Source of the DNA: Corynebacterium terpenotabidum Y-11
GTDB taxonomy: Bacteria; Actinomycetota; Actinomycetes; Mycobacteriales; Mycobacteriaceae
Length of the DNA: 64,000 nt
Direction: 5' to 3'
Assembly: GCF_000418365.1 (NCBI RefSeq)
Contig: NC_021663.1
Span: 1,922,001-1,986,000 of the forward strand
The position numbers and the translations under genes were made by a program. Numbering within the stretch: the first letter of the stretch is position 1; each line of letters starts with the position of its first letter. Positions 52,583 to 62,419 of this stretch are shown piece by piece. Under the pieces are notes generated by a model. That model was not told the DNA's origin and made no database searches. It saw only the letters and a list, made by a program, of their open reading frames with translations.

Positions 52583-53431
52583 TCAGGGGAGGCGGAACCC
52601 TGCACCGACCCCGCCAGCGGCGTCCATCTCGGCGGTCACCGAGGACCAGGTGGAGATGAACACCGGGGAATGCACCGGGCCCTGCAGCGGGGTGATGCAC
52701 GCCGGCAGAGACGCCAGCCCGCCGCTGAGGATGCCGATCAGGCGCTCACCGGCGTACACCGGCGCACCGGAATCACCGTGGGAAGCACAGATCTGGGCGG
52801 CGAAGTCCTCGCCAAGTCGCACGGTGACCGGTCCGCAGCTGGTGCCGGTGGCGATGCCGGTCTTGCAGACCTGTGCCGTGTCAGCACCGTAGCTGCTGTC
52901 GAGTGAGGTGATGACGGCGTTGTTGTAGCGGTCGGTCACCTGTGCCGAGTCGTTGAGCAGGATGATGCCGTTGTCCCGGGTCCCGGCGCGATCGAAGGTA
53001 CCGATGACGGTGCCGTCCGGGTCATCCCCGGAACGCACCTCGTCACCTGCGGTGCCGCAGTGGCCGGCGGTGACCGCCACCGCGTTGCCTGCCGCGTCGT
53101 ATCCGGCGACAGTCGTGGTGCAGAGGGAATCGCCGATGACCAGCGGGGTCGAGGGGCCGACGAGGACGGCGGGACGGGCGGCCTCCGCTTCGGCGGGGAC
53201 GCCGGGGGAGGTGAAGTAGGTGCCAGCGACGCGGTGTGGTCCGGGTTCACCGGCGAGGGTGAGGATGGCGTCCACCGGGTCAGCAGGCAGGGACACATCC
53301 TGGGCTGCGGCGGTGGAGGCGAAGGAGCTGAACGCGCCCGCGGTCAGGGCTGCTGCGGCAGCGGAGACGATGGCCCGGCGACGCATACGGTGATGACGGA
53401 CGGGGCTGGAGTGACGACGGTGACTCGGCAT
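52583..53431 (-). CDS. Secreted S1 family (trypsin/chymotrypsin-like) serine protease
   Basis: A 282-residue exported protease. The N-terminus MPSHRRHSSPVRHHRMRRR followed by a hydrophobic stretch ending STAAAQ is a long basic signal peptide. The catalytic triad is visible: His in VTAGHCGTAG, Asp in TRDNGIILLND, Ser in ASHGDSGAPVYAG. There are pairs of cysteines around His and Ser suited to disulphides. The pro-region is short (about 40 residues). It resembles corynebacterial and streptomycete S1 proteases. The start could be internal (MRRRAIVS), as the upstream ribosome-binding site is weak. Confidence 0.85.
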   Translation of the reverse strand: MPSHRRHSSPVRHHRMRRRAIVSAAAAALTAGAFSSFASTAAAQDVSLPADPVDAILTLAGEPGPHRVAGTYFTSPGVPAEAEAARPAVLVGPSTPLVIGDSLCTTTVAGYDAAGNAVAVTAGHCGTAGDEVRSGDDPDGTVIGTFDRAGTRDNGIILLNDSAQVTDRYNNAVITSLDSSYGADTAQVCKTGIATGTSCGPVTVRLGEDFAAQICASHGDSGAPVYAGERLIGILSGGLASLPACITPLQGPVHSPVFISTWSSVTAEMDAAGGVGAGFRLP

Positions 53432-53703
53432 GCCCCAAACGTACCTGTCACCCCTGCCGGATCCTCCGGTCCCGACCATGTACTCCCCCACACATACCCC
53501 CGTCCGAGGGAGAGCCTGACTGTTATTGACTGTTTGTGACCGAATATCCCCACAATGGGACGGTTGCTCCTTGACTAACCACGAAATACCACAGATAATC
53601 ACTACTGAGAGCTTTCCCCTGAACAAGCATCAGGCAGGCACTCAGTCCACTGCACTACCCCACCGCACCACCCCACCGGACTGATCGAGAAGGAGCCACG
53701 GCC

Positions 53704-54468
53704 ATGTACGCGGCACTACGACAGGAGACCATCGCCGAGGAGATCCTCTCCCACGGCGCGGCGACCGTCGCCGAGCTCGCCGAACGCCACGGCGTCTCCG
53801 CCGAGACCGTCCGACGTGACCTCGCCGTCCTCGAACGGGACCGACGGATCTCCCGGGTCCACGGCGGTGCGGTCCCCTACCGGCGCGGCAGCGGCACCGA
53901 GAATTCGGTCACCGACCGAGAACGCCTCGCCCACGAGGCCAAGATCCGGATCGCCGCAACCGCCGCCGACCTGCTCCCGCAGACCGGCTCCGTCATCGTC
54001 GACGCCGGCACCACCACCGTCCTGCTCGACACCGAGATCATCGCCCGGACCGACCTGTCCGTCGTGACGAACTCCCTCACCCTTGCCCACCGGCTGTCCG
54101 CAGCCGACCACCGGCTGCTGCGCATCGTCGGCGGCCGGGTCCGCGGCGTCACCCAGGCTGTCGTCGGGGCAGACGCCGTCGCCGACTTCGAACGGCTGCG
54201 CGCCGATATCGCCTTCCTCGGCGCCAACGGCGTCACCGCAGGATTCGGACTGTCCACCCCGGACCCCTCCGAAGGACAGACCAAGGCCGCGATGACCAGG
54301 TCCGCTCGGACCCGCGTCGCACTGGTGGACGCCACCAAGCTCGGCGAGGAACTGCTGTACTCCTTCGCCCGCCCCACTGACATCGATGCGCTCGTCACCG
54401 ATGCACCGCCCGACCACCCGGTCATCCGGGAGCTCACAACCCACGGATTGGACGTGATCCACGCGTGA
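53704..54468 (+). CDS. fruR: DeoR family regulator of the fructose PTS operon
   Basis: A 254-residue DeoR-type repressor. The N-terminal helix-turn-helix is ATVAELAERHGVSAETVRRD followed by LAVLERDRRISRVHGGAV. The C-terminal sugar-phosphate-binding domain has VIVDAGTTTVLLDTEI and NSLTLAHRL. It overlaps fruK by 4 bases and probably senses fructose 1-phosphate or a related phosphate. In C. glutamicum FruR represses fruR-fruK-ptsF and ptsI/ptsH. The 272-bp region upstream is its likely control region; I did not identify an operator in it. Confidence 0.92.
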   Translation: MYAALRQETIAEEILSHGAATVAELAERHGVSAETVRRDLAVLERDRRISRVHGGAVPYRRGSGTENSVTDRERLAHEAKIRIAATAADLLPQTGSVIVDAGTTTVLLDTEIIARTDLSVVTNSLTLAHRLSAADHRLLRIVGGRVRGVTQAVVGADAVADFERLRADIAFLGANGVTAGFGLSTPDPSEGQTKAAMTRSARTRVALVDATKLGEELLYSFARPTDIDALVTDAPPDHPVIRELTTHGLDVIHA

Positions 54469-55433
54469 TCATCACCGTCACACCGAACCCCAGTATCGAC
54501 CGCACCCAGACGCTCGACGCGCCGCTGTCCGTCGGCGGTGTCAACCGAGTGATCTCAGGTGCCGACCAGGCAGGCGGCAAAGGCGTCAACGTCGCCACCG
54601 TGTTGCACTGTGCCGGCCAGGAGGTCCTCTCTGTGGTGCCCGCCCCCGACGACGGCCCGTTCGCCGCCCTCGTGGCAGACAGTCAGGTCCCCACCCACTT
54701 CATCCCGGGATCCGCCCCGGCGCGGGTCAACCTCACTCTCGTCGACGCCGACGGCGTCACCACGAAGGTGAATGAGCCCGGCACCGGCGGCAGCGGAGCC
54801 GCGCTGACCACGACGCTCGGCCACCTCTACGCCGACGCCGACCGGCTCGTCCTCGCCGGATCCCTGCCGCCCGGATATCCGACGGACTGGTACGCCACGG
54901 TGACCGCGGAGGCGCACCGGAACGGTCTGACCGTTGCGGTGGACACCTCCGGTACCCCACTGACCGACCTCGTGGCCGCCACCGCCACCACCCCGGCGGC
55001 AACGCCGGACCTCATCAAACCGAACACCTATGAGCTGGCCGAAATCCTCGGCCTCTCCCCCGCCGACGCCGACGCGATGGAGGACGCCGCCGCCCGCGGC
55101 GAACTCGCCACCGTGGCCGACGCTGCGTCCCGCCTGGTGGACCGGGGATTCGCTGAAGTACTGGTGAGCCTGGGCGCCGCCGGCGCACTGCTCGCCACCG
55201 GTGACGGTGCCTGGTTCTGCCCCAGCCCGCGGGTGGACGCCGTCTCCACCGTCGGCGCCGGGGACTCCACCCTCGCCGGGTACGTCCTCGGTTCCGTCCG
55301 CGGCCTGGACCCCGCCGACCGGCTCGCTCTCGCCGTCGCTCACGGGGCCACGGCCGTGACGCTGCCCGGCACCACCCTGCCCCGACCGGAGAATCTTCCC
55401 GCTGACCTGCCGGTAGCCCGACAGATCCGCTGA
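54465..55433 (+). CDS. fruK: 1-phosphofructokinase
   Basis: A 322-residue PfkB-family kinase converting fructose 1-phosphate to fructose 1,6-bisphosphate. Motifs: TVTPNPSIDRTQTLD at the start, AGGKGVNVATVLHCAG (first PfkB signature), VSLGAAGALLAT, and STVGAGDSTLAGYVLG with the catalytic Asp. It starts at GTG 54465 inside the fruR stop and is followed after 62 bases by the fructose permease. Confidence 0.96.
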   Translation: MIITVTPNPSIDRTQTLDAPLSVGGVNRVISGADQAGGKGVNVATVLHCAGQEVLSVVPAPDDGPFAALVADSQVPTHFIPGSAPARVNLTLVDADGVTTKVNEPGTGGSGAALTTTLGHLYADADRLVLAGSLPPGYPTDWYATVTAEAHRNGLTVAVDTSGTPLTDLVAATATTPAATPDLIKPNTYELAEILGLSPADADAMEDAAARGELATVADAASRLVDRGFAEVLVSLGAAGALLATGDGAWFCPSPRVDAVSTVGAGDSTLAGYVLGSVRGLDPADRLALAVAHGATAVTLPGTTLPRPENLPADLPVARQIR

Positions 55434-55495
55434 TCGTCCATAGTTCTTTTCCACACCGTCCCCACCCGCACACCACACTTCCCGAGGAGAATGTC

Positions 55496-57652
55496 ATGAC
55501 CACACCGGACACCGGAGGACCTGCCCCCGCCGACCGCCCCGTGCTCATCCCCGAGCTCGTCTCGCTGAGGGCCGACCTGCCCGCCGACAAGGACACCGTC
55601 CTCACCGCACTGGCCGAGCTCCAGGCCGCCGCCGGCCGCGCCACCGACACCACCGTCCTGCTCGGTGACATCCACGCCCGCGAGGCCCAGGCCGCCACCG
55701 GCCTGCCCGGCGGCATCGCCATCCCCCACTGCCGCACCACCGCGGTCGACGCCCCCTCCCTCGGCGTGGCGATCCTGTCCACCCCCACCGACTTCGGCGC
55801 CGACGACGGCCCCGCCGACCTCGTCTTCATGATCCTGGCACCGGCCGGAGCCGGCAAGGAACACCTCAAGATCCTCTCGACGCTGGCCCGCTCACTCGTG
55901 AAGAAGGACTTTGTCGCGGCACTGCGCGGGGCGTCCTCCGAACAGGAGATCGTGGACCTGGTGACGGAGAAGCTCAACGCAAAGAAGAAGAAGGCCCCCG
56001 CAGCCGACGCAAACACCTCTGCTGCCGCACCCGCTGCGTCCGCGGCATCCAGTGCCTCCGCAGACTCCGCCGAGGCAGCACCGGCGAAGAAGGTCACCCG
56101 GCTCGTCGGTGTGACCTCCTGCCCCACCGGCATCGCCCACACCTACATGGCCGCCGATGCGCTCACCGGTGCCGCCGACAAGCGTGACGACGTCGAGCTC
56201 GTCATCGAGACCCAGGGCTCCTCCGGCACCGAGAAGCTGTCACAGGAACTCATCGACGAGGCGGACGCCGTCATCTTCGCTCACGGTGTCGCCGTCCGGG
56301 AGATCGGACGCTTCGCCGGCAAGCCTGTCGTCGACGTCCCGGTGAAAAAGGGCATCTCCGATCCCGATGAACTGATTGACCGCGCGATCGCCGCATCCAC
56401 CGCCGAGAACCCGCGGCGCGTCGCGGCGGCAGGTGGTGGCGACACCGGCGGCGACGACGAGGACGAGGGGCAGCTCGGCTGGGCCTCGCGCATCCAGCAG
56501 GCGGTCATGACGGGTGTGTCCTACATGGTGCCCTTCGTCGCCGCCGGTGGCCTGCTCATGGCCCTCGGCTTCCTCTTCGGTGGCTACAACGTCTCCAACG
56601 TCTGGGAGACCGCGGTCAGGGACTTCGCGCTGTGGAACCTGCCCGACCACCTCGAATACACGATGGACGGCAGTACCGAGACCTTCACCTCCGACCGCTC
56701 CGGCCTGATGCTGTACCTCGGTGCCGTCCTGTTCGGCGGCGGTACGGTAGCCATGGGCTTCCTGGTGCCCGCCCTGTCCGGGTACACCGCCTACGCCCTG
56801 GCCGGACGCCCCGGCATCGTCCCCGGCTTCGTCGGCGGTGCGATCTCCGTGACCCTCGGCGCCGGCTTCCTCGGTGGTCTGGTCACCGGCATCATCGCCG
56901 GTCTCGCCGCCGGATGGATCCAGTCCTACAAGGTGCCGCGCTGGCTGGCCTCGATGATGCCCGTGGTCATCATCCCGCTGGTCGCCACATTCATCACCGC
57001 CGCATCCATGTTCCTCGTCCTCGGCCGCCCGTTGGCTGCGGCGATGGACGGTCTGCAGAGCTGGCTGACCGAGATGTCCGACGGCTCCGCCTGGATCCTC
57101 GGCATCATCCTCGGCCTGATGATGTGCGCCGACCTCGGTGGTCCGATCAACAAGTCCGCCTACCTCTTCGCCACCGCCGGACTGTCTACCGGTGATGACG
57201 CCGCCCTGAAGATCATGGCCGCCGTCATCGCCGCCGGCATGGTCCCGCCGCTGGCCCTGGCCCTGGCGACTGCGGTACGCCCGAAGATGTGGACCAGGGA
57301 GGAACGCGAGAACGGCAAGGCCGCATGGCTGCTGGGTGCGTCGTTCATCTCCGAAGGTGCCATCCCCTTCGCCGCCGCAGATCCGCTACGCATCATCCCC
57401 TCGATGATGCTCGGTGGTGCCGTCACCGGCGCCCTGTCGATGCAGTTCGGTGCGATGAGCCGCGCCCCGCACGGCGGTTTCTGGGTCGCCCCGCTGATGG
57501 AGAACGCCTGGGGCTTCGTGGTCGCCGTCCTGGTCGGCATGGTGGTCTCCGCGATCACCGTGATCATCGTCAAGCAGGTGACCGGAACGACAGACGCCAC
57601 CGCGGCCGCGACCGGGGCTCCCTCAGAGCCCGTCGCAGAAACCGTCGGCTAG
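55496..57652 (+). CDS. fruA: PTS fructose transporter subunit EIIABC
   Basis: A 718-residue fructose permease with three fused domains. EIIA is at about 15-150, with phospho-His H78 in GGIAIPHCRTTAV. EIIB is at about 200-300, with phospho-Cys C209 in LVGVTSCPTGIAHTYMA. EIIC is at about 325-690, with some ten membrane helices (VSYMVPFVAAGGLLMALGF, ADLGGPINKSAYLFATAG). An Ala/Ser-rich linker joins A and B. It imports fructose as fructose 1-phosphate, the substrate of FruK. EI (ptsI) and HPr (ptsH) are not in the window. It ends in a 4-base convergent overlap with the PAP2 phosphatase gene. Confidence 0.96.
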   Translation: MTTPDTGGPAPADRPVLIPELVSLRADLPADKDTVLTALAELQAAAGRATDTTVLLGDIHAREAQAATGLPGGIAIPHCRTTAVDAPSLGVAILSTPTDFGADDGPADLVFMILAPAGAGKEHLKILSTLARSLVKKDFVAALRGASSEQEIVDLVTEKLNAKKKKAPAADANTSAAAPAASAASSASADSAEAAPAKKVTRLVGVTSCPTGIAHTYMAADALTGAADKRDDVELVIETQGSSGTEKLSQELIDEADAVIFAHGVAVREIGRFAGKPVVDVPVKKGISDPDELIDRAIAASTAENPRRVAAAGGGDTGGDDEDEGQLGWASRIQQAVMTGVSYMVPFVAAGGLLMALGFLFGGYNVSNVWETAVRDFALWNLPDHLEYTMDGSTETFTSDRSGLMLYLGAVLFGGGTVAMGFLVPALSGYTAYALAGRPGIVPGFVGGAISVTLGAGFLGGLVTGIIAGLAAGWIQSYKVPRWLASMMPVVIIPLVATFITAASMFLVLGRPLAAAMDGLQSWLTEMSDGSAWILGIILGLMMCADLGGPINKSAYLFATAGLSTGDDAALKIMAAVIAAGMVPPLALALATAVRPKMWTREERENGKAAWLLGASFISEGAIPFAAADPLRIIPSMMLGGAVTGALSMQFGAMSRAPHGGFWVAPLMENAWGFVVAVLVGMVVSAITVIIVKQVTGTTDATAAATGAPSEPVAETVG

Positions 57653-58965
57653 ACTGCCACGCCGTTGACTGTCAGTGTGCCGTCCGCAGCCACCGACACC
57701 TCAGCGGCGTAGGCCGCCGCCAGGTTCACCCGCTGCCATGACCCTCCGGCATCCTCCACCTGCCTGTCCAGCGGCGAGCCCGACGGTAGCGCCGTCGCCG
57801 CGATGACCGCGGCCCGCTGCGCCCAACTCAGTTCCGGGAACCGGTTGACCAGCAGTTCCGGCGCACCCTGCGGCACATTCATCGCCCGGTCCGTGTCGTA
57901 CACCGAGCCGAAACCGTAGGTACCCTGCGCCGCGTAAACGGTGACCGCATCCGCCGCCGACAGGTAGCCGAGACCCGCGGCGTCCTGCTCGGCGACCGCC
58001 TGGGCCAGCGGCATCCCGGTCCGCCATTCCAGTTCCGCCCGGATCTCGTCGCCGGCCTGCGTCAGGGCGTCGCGCATCTTCGGGTCATTCCACCGGTCCG
58101 CCGCCGCCGCCGTTCCGGTCATCCGGCCGCCGATGACGTCCAGCGGGTAGTGCACGCCCATCACCACGCGACTCTCCCCCGCCTCCGAGCCACGCGCCGC
58201 CAGCTGCGGTGCGAGTTCCGGAAGGACCGTGGCCAGCAGTGTGGTGACCAGCGTCGCCTGGCTGGTGTGCCCGGAGGGGAAGGACGCCGACCCGCCGAGG
58301 TCGTAGAAGTCCTCGTCGCCGTCATTGTGGCGCACGATGCGGTCCGGGGCGACCTCGAAGGGACGCGGATTGTCGAAGATCTCCTTCTCGATCAGCGTCG
58401 ACGCCGCGAGCCCCTGCGCCCTGGAGAGGTAGCCGGAATCCAGCAATGCCCGGGTCTTCGGCAACCGGTTCTCGGCAATCGCGGTCCTCAGGTACTCACC
58501 CAGCTCGGCGCCGAAGGCGTCCGAGACATTGGCGAGGAGGTCACCGTCATCCACCCGGGCATCCGCCTGCGCCCGGGCGATGCGCTCCGGGGTGGCGGTG
58601 GTGTTGTAACGCACCACCGTCTCCAGGTTCTGGTCGATGATCTCCGGGTGATTGTCGCGCAGGTCGTTGAACCCCTCGACCACCGAGTAGTAGATCCCGT
58701 CCGGATAGGAGCTGATGTCGGAGATGTAGCCGACATAGTCGTCCAGCTCAAACGGCTGCGGGACAGGGGCACCGGGGTGCTGTACGGCCGGGAGGGTGGC
58801 CGGCAGGTACTGCCCCACCAGGTCCTGCGGGGCGGCGGACGCCACAGGGACGATGGTTACCGCCACGAGGGCAGGGACGAGGGCAGGGACCAGGACAGCA
58901 GCGAGGGAGGACGCCGGCATACGGCGTCGTCGGTCAGAGAAACGTCGGGGGTTCACGGGCAGCAA
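57649..58965 (-). CDS. Exported PAP2-family (class A acid-type) phosphatase
   Basis: A 438-residue exported phosphatase. Signal peptide: basic start, then VPALVAVTIVPVASAAPQ. The three PAP2 motifs are present: K-x6-RP in KEIFDNPRPFE, PSGH in FPSGHTSQATL, and SR-x5-H-x3-D in SRVVMGVHYPLDVIGG. The layout resembles class A bacterial acid phosphatases but with a longer N-terminal domain. It probably hydrolyses phosphate monoesters outside the membrane. Its stop overlaps that of fruA by 4 bases. Confidence 0.9.
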   Translation of the reverse strand: MLPVNPRRFSDRRRRMPASSLAAVLVPALVPALVAVTIVPVASAAPQDLVGQYLPATLPAVQHPGAPVPQPFELDDYVGYISDISSYPDGIYYSVVEGFNDLRDNHPEIIDQNLETVVRYNTTATPERIARAQADARVDDGDLLANVSDAFGAELGEYLRTAIAENRLPKTRALLDSGYLSRAQGLAASTLIEKEIFDNPRPFEVAPDRIVRHNDGDEDFYDLGGSASFPSGHTSQATLVTTLLATVLPELAPQLAARGSEAGESRVVMGVHYPLDVIGGRMTGTAAAADRWNDPKMRDALTQAGDEIRAELEWRTGMPLAQAVAEQDAAGLGYLSAADAVTVYAAQGTYGFGSVYDTDRAMNVPQGAPELLVNRFPELSWAQRAAVIAATALPSGSPLDRQVEDAGGSWQRVNLAAAYAAEVSVAADGTLTVNGVAV

Positions 58966-59052
58966 GTCTATCCGGCGCCCCTGCCCCCGCAGGTGGCGTC
59001 AGGATGAACACACCGTGACAAGCTGTGCGGGTTCCGTGCCGTAGACAGCAGG

Positions 59053-59082
59053 ACAGGCCACCGGAAAGATCCGGTGGCCTGT
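59053..59082. terminator. Terminator between the tRNA and the PAP2 gene
   Basis: ACAGGCCACCGGA (59053-59065) pairs perfectly with TCCGGTGGCCTGT (59070-59082): 13-bp stem, AAGA loop. It lies 14 bases from the 3' end of the initiator tRNA and should end its transcript on the minus strand. Confidence 0.75.
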
Positions 59083-59096
59083 ACTGTTTCACTTTG

Positions 59097-59170
59097 TAGC
59101 GGGGGCAGGATTCGAACCTACGACCTCTGGGTTATGAGCCCAGCGAGCTACCGAGCTGCTCCACCCCGCG
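59097..59170 (-). tRNA. tRNA-fMet (CAT), initiator
   Basis: A complete 74-nt cloverleaf on the minus strand beginning CGCGGGG. The anticodon CAT sits in CTGGGCTCATAACCCAG, with three G-C pairs closing the anticodon stem, and the T-arm is GGTTCGAATCC. The first base C faces T at position 72, so the top acceptor pair is mismatched. This mismatch and the three G-C pairs are the hallmarks of the initiator. The CCA end is not encoded. Confidence 0.93.
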
Positions 59171-59254
59171 ACGGGTAACTGATGCAGAACTGATCTGTGC
59201 GACCGGCTCTCTCAGCGACTCCCACAGTGTAGCGAACACCGCATACATTGTGAA

Positions 59255-59293
59255 ATCCCCTGGTCACCGCACAAAACGGTGTTCCCAGGGGAT
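59255..59293. terminator. Hairpin downstream of the UPF0182 gene
   Basis: ATCCCCTGG (59255-59263) pairs with CCAGGGGAT (59285-59293), and inside it ACCG pairs with CGGT, giving a long stem with an A-rich loop. It sits 12 bases past the UPF0182 stop on the minus strand. Confidence 0.7.
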
Positions 59294-59305
59294 GTCACGG
59301 CCGAG

Positions 59306-62300
59306 CTAGTTGACCGCGGCGATCGCGGCGTCCAGCTCGTCGAGGGCCTTACCGAACTCCTCGAAGGTGCCATTCTCCCGGGCGTCCTGCACGGCTTCCA
59401 TCGCGTCGTTGATCCGCTGCATCTCTGCGGCGGTCGGGATCACCGCGTCCGTGTCACCGGAGGTTCCCCCGCTGGCGCTGCTGCCGGTGGAACCGGAGGT
59501 GTCATCAGAATCGGAGTCCGTATCCGTCGCCGAATCAGAGCTGTCGGAATCTTCACTCGACTCGGTCACCGCAACCGGGTCGATCCCGACCTGTTCCAGT
59601 GCCTCGGAGACGGTCGGAGCGTAACCGACCTGCCCGTTGTAGCTCACCAGCACGCGCAACAGCTTCGGGAACGCGGACTCCTGGTCGGCGCGCTGCGAGT
59701 ACACCGGCTCGACGTAGAGGATCTGCCCGTCGCCGACCGGCAGGGTCAGCAGATTACCGTTGGTCAGGGTGTTGGTTCCCTGCAGCAGTGTGCGTTCCTG
59801 GGCGATCTGGTCGGAGGACATCATCGCGTCCTGCGCCTGCTTCGGTCCCTGCGTCTGCGTGTTCGTCGGAAGGACGCGCACGTAGATCCGACCGTAGGTC
59901 TCCGGGTCGGAGCTCACGGACATCTGCGCGGCGAGGAACTCCCGGCGCAGGCCACGGAACGGAGTGATCAGCTGGAAACTGGCCTCGTTGGTCACCGGGT
60001 CGGTCGCCACGACATGGTACGGGGGCTGTGCCAGCTCTTCGCTGCCTTCCGGGGCGGTCGGATCGGAGGGCACGGACCAGAAGGAGTCGTTGGTGAAGAA
60101 CACGCCCGGATCGTCGACGTGGTAGCGGGCGATCAGCTCACGCTGGACCTTGAACATATCCTCCGGGTAGCGCAGGTGAGAGTTCAGCTCGTCGCTGATC
60201 TCGCTCTTGTCCTTCACCACACCGGGGAAGACCTCCTCCCAGGCCTTCAGCACCGGATCGGACTCGTCGAACTCGTAGAGGTCGACAGAACCGTCGTAGG
60301 CGTCCACCACGGCCTTCACCGAGTTGCGGATGTAGCTCACCGAATTGGAGACGGCGTTCTGCTGGGCGGCGGGGTCGCTGGTGAGAGCATCCTCCGTCGC
60401 GGAGTCCAGCTGGGTGCGCTCGGCGTACGGCAGGTTCTCCAGGGTGGTGTAGCCTTCGACGATCCACTTGATCCTTCCGTCGATGACCACCGGATAGGTC
60501 TTCGAGTCCGTGGTCAGCCACGGGGCGACCTTGTGGACTCGCTCGCGGGGGTCACGGTCGTAGAGGATCTTCGAGTCTGATCCGATGACGTCCGAGAGCA
60601 GGAGATTCATCGACTGGAACTTCGCGGCGTACATGGTCCGGTTGAAGAGGTTGGACACGTCCACACCGCCGGTACCGTCGTAGGTGTAGCTGGTGTTGTC
60701 CGTGTCGTACTCGCGGTCGTTACCGGAACCGTCGTCACCGACGATGGCGTAGTCCTCGTTCGGGTTTACCGACCCGGAGATCACCGGTCCGAAGTAGATC
60801 CGCGGCTGCTCGAGATCCAGGTCCAGCTCGCCACCCTGTTCAGTGTCCAGGTGCTGCAGGTCGGCCACGGTGTACACCGGGTAACCGCCGCGGGCGGAGC
60901 CGACGTCCCGGGCAACCTCGTCGACCTTGTTGGCGGGGGCGGCGATGAAACCGTTGCCGTGGGTGTAGACGGTGTGCTTGTTGATCCAGTCGGTCTGGTT
61001 GCCGGACAGCGAGTTCGGGTCGATCTCACGGGCCGCCACGACGAAGTCCCGCATCTCCCCGTCGACGGTGTAGCGGTCGACGGACAGCTCATCGGGGAAA
61101 CCGTAGAAGTTGCGGAGCTGCTGCTGCTGGGTGAACGTCGGGGACAGGATCTCCGGGTCGAGCAGACGGATGTTCGACAGCGTCGCTTCATCGTCGGCGA
61201 TGGACCGGCGCTCGCTGGCGGAGCCGGACGAGTCCCCGCCCCAGTCTTCGTCGTAGGTCACATGGTCCTCGCCGATTCCGTAGGCATACCGGGTGGACTC
61301 GATGTTGCGGGCGATGTACTCCCGCTCCTTCTCGGCCCGGTTCGGTGTGACGGAGAACTGTTCCATCACGGCGGGCCACCCCACACCGATCGTCAGCGAG
61401 GACACGACCAACAGCACCACGGCCAGGGCCGGCAACCGCAGATCCCGGAGGACGAGGGTGCCGAAGAACATGATCGCCACGAAGATCGAGACGATGAGCA
61501 GCAGGATCTTGGCCGGCAGCACGGCATTGATGTCCGTGTAGGAACCACCGGTGAAGGTGGTGTGCTCGTTGTTCAGCAGACCGTAGCGGTCGAACCAGTA
61601 GTCGGCGGCCTTGACGATCATGAAGATGCCGGCGATGACGGCGAGCTGGCGCAGAGCCGGAGTGCCGATCGTCGCCTTGTCTCCGGTGCGCGGGTTACCG
61701 GTGGTGATCGTGCCCAGCAGGTAGTGAGCGACGAGATTGACGAGGAACGCCACGATGAGAAGAACGGACAGGGTGGCCAGGACGAACTGCACCATGGGCA
61801 GGGTGAAGGCGTAGAACCCGAGATCCTTGTGGAACTGAGGGTCCTCGACGCCGAAGTCCCCGCCGGCCATGAACAGTCGGACAGTCCGCCAGTTTCCCTG
61901 GGCGATCATGCCGGCGATGACCGCGGCGATGACCGGGATGATGACGAGGAAGGGACGCAGCGACCGACGGATCGCCGGCTGGTGTTCAGCCAATGGCGAG
62001 GACGCGTCGAGCCCGGCGAGGGTCTCCGGGGTCCGGTCGGAGGAGCGGTAGGCGGCGAACGCCGCACCCCAGACAATGAGGCCGGCGAGCAGAGCGAAAC
62101 CGACGAACATCGCCACACGGGTGAGAATCACCCCCCAGAACACCTTGGGCATGTCGACTGATCGGAACCACTCGAGTTCCGTGTAATTGGACACGAGAAC
62201 GGGAAGGAGGAAGACCAGGACAACGAAAATCACGGCGAGGACGCCGAGGAACTTCGCTTTGCGGCCTGGTGTCGGCAGGGACGGGAGCTCGGGCAGGGAC

Positions 62301-62311
62301 GGTAATGACAA
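59306..62311 (-). CDS. UPF0182 family membrane protein
   Basis: A 1001-residue protein of the UPF0182 family, found widely in actinobacteria. Seven membrane helices lie in the first 330 residues (for example FLGVLAVIFVVLVFLLPVLV and LATLSVLLIVAFLVNLVAHY). A large extracytoplasmic domain follows (about 340-930, with TPNRAEKEREYIARNIESTR and YTHGNGFIAAPANKV). An Asp/Ser-rich low-complexity linker (about 925-960) precedes a short helical end. Function unknown; length and layout are normal for the family. Divergent from the PPA1309-family gene, a conserved neighbourhood. Confidence 0.92.
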   Translation of the reverse strand: MSLPSLPELPSLPTPGRKAKFLGVLAVIFVVLVFLLPVLVSNYTELEWFRSVDMPKVFWGVILTRVAMFVGFALLAGLIVWGAAFAAYRSSDRTPETLAGLDASSPLAEHQPAIRRSLRPFLVIIPVIAAVIAGMIAQGNWRTVRLFMAGGDFGVEDPQFHKDLGFYAFTLPMVQFVLATLSVLLIVAFLVNLVAHYLLGTITTGNPRTGDKATIGTPALRQLAVIAGIFMIVKAADYWFDRYGLLNNEHTTFTGGSYTDINAVLPAKILLLIVSIFVAIMFFGTLVLRDLRLPALAVVLLVVSSLTIGVGWPAVMEQFSVTPNRAEKEREYIARNIESTRYAYGIGEDHVTYDEDWGGDSSGSASERRSIADDEATLSNIRLLDPEILSPTFTQQQQLRNFYGFPDELSVDRYTVDGEMRDFVVAAREIDPNSLSGNQTDWINKHTVYTHGNGFIAAPANKVDEVARDVGSARGGYPVYTVADLQHLDTEQGGELDLDLEQPRIYFGPVISGSVNPNEDYAIVGDDGSGNDREYDTDNTSYTYDGTGGVDVSNLFNRTMYAAKFQSMNLLLSDVIGSDSKILYDRDPRERVHKVAPWLTTDSKTYPVVIDGRIKWIVEGYTTLENLPYAERTQLDSATEDALTSDPAAQQNAVSNSVSYIRNSVKAVVDAYDGSVDLYEFDESDPVLKAWEEVFPGVVKDKSEISDELNSHLRYPEDMFKVQRELIARYHVDDPGVFFTNDSFWSVPSDPTAPEGSEELAQPPYHVVATDPVTNEASFQLITPFRGLRREFLAAQMSVSSDPETYGRIYVRVLPTNTQTQGPKQAQDAMMSSDQIAQERTLLQGTNTLTNGNLLTLPVGDGQILYVEPVYSQRADQESAFPKLLRVLVSYNGQVGYAPTVSEALEQVGIDPVAVTESSEDSDSSDSATDTDSDSDDTSGSTGSSASGGTSGDTDAVIPTAAEMQRINDAMEAVQDARENGTFEEFGKALDELDAAIAAVN

Positions 62312-62419
62312 GGGTGCGCTCTTCTCCTGGCGTACGGGCGACGATAGACGTCCGGGGTGTGTTGCCTAGAATACCTACCGACCGGCCCTCTGCTACCGGC
62401 GCTCCTACGGACAGGGACA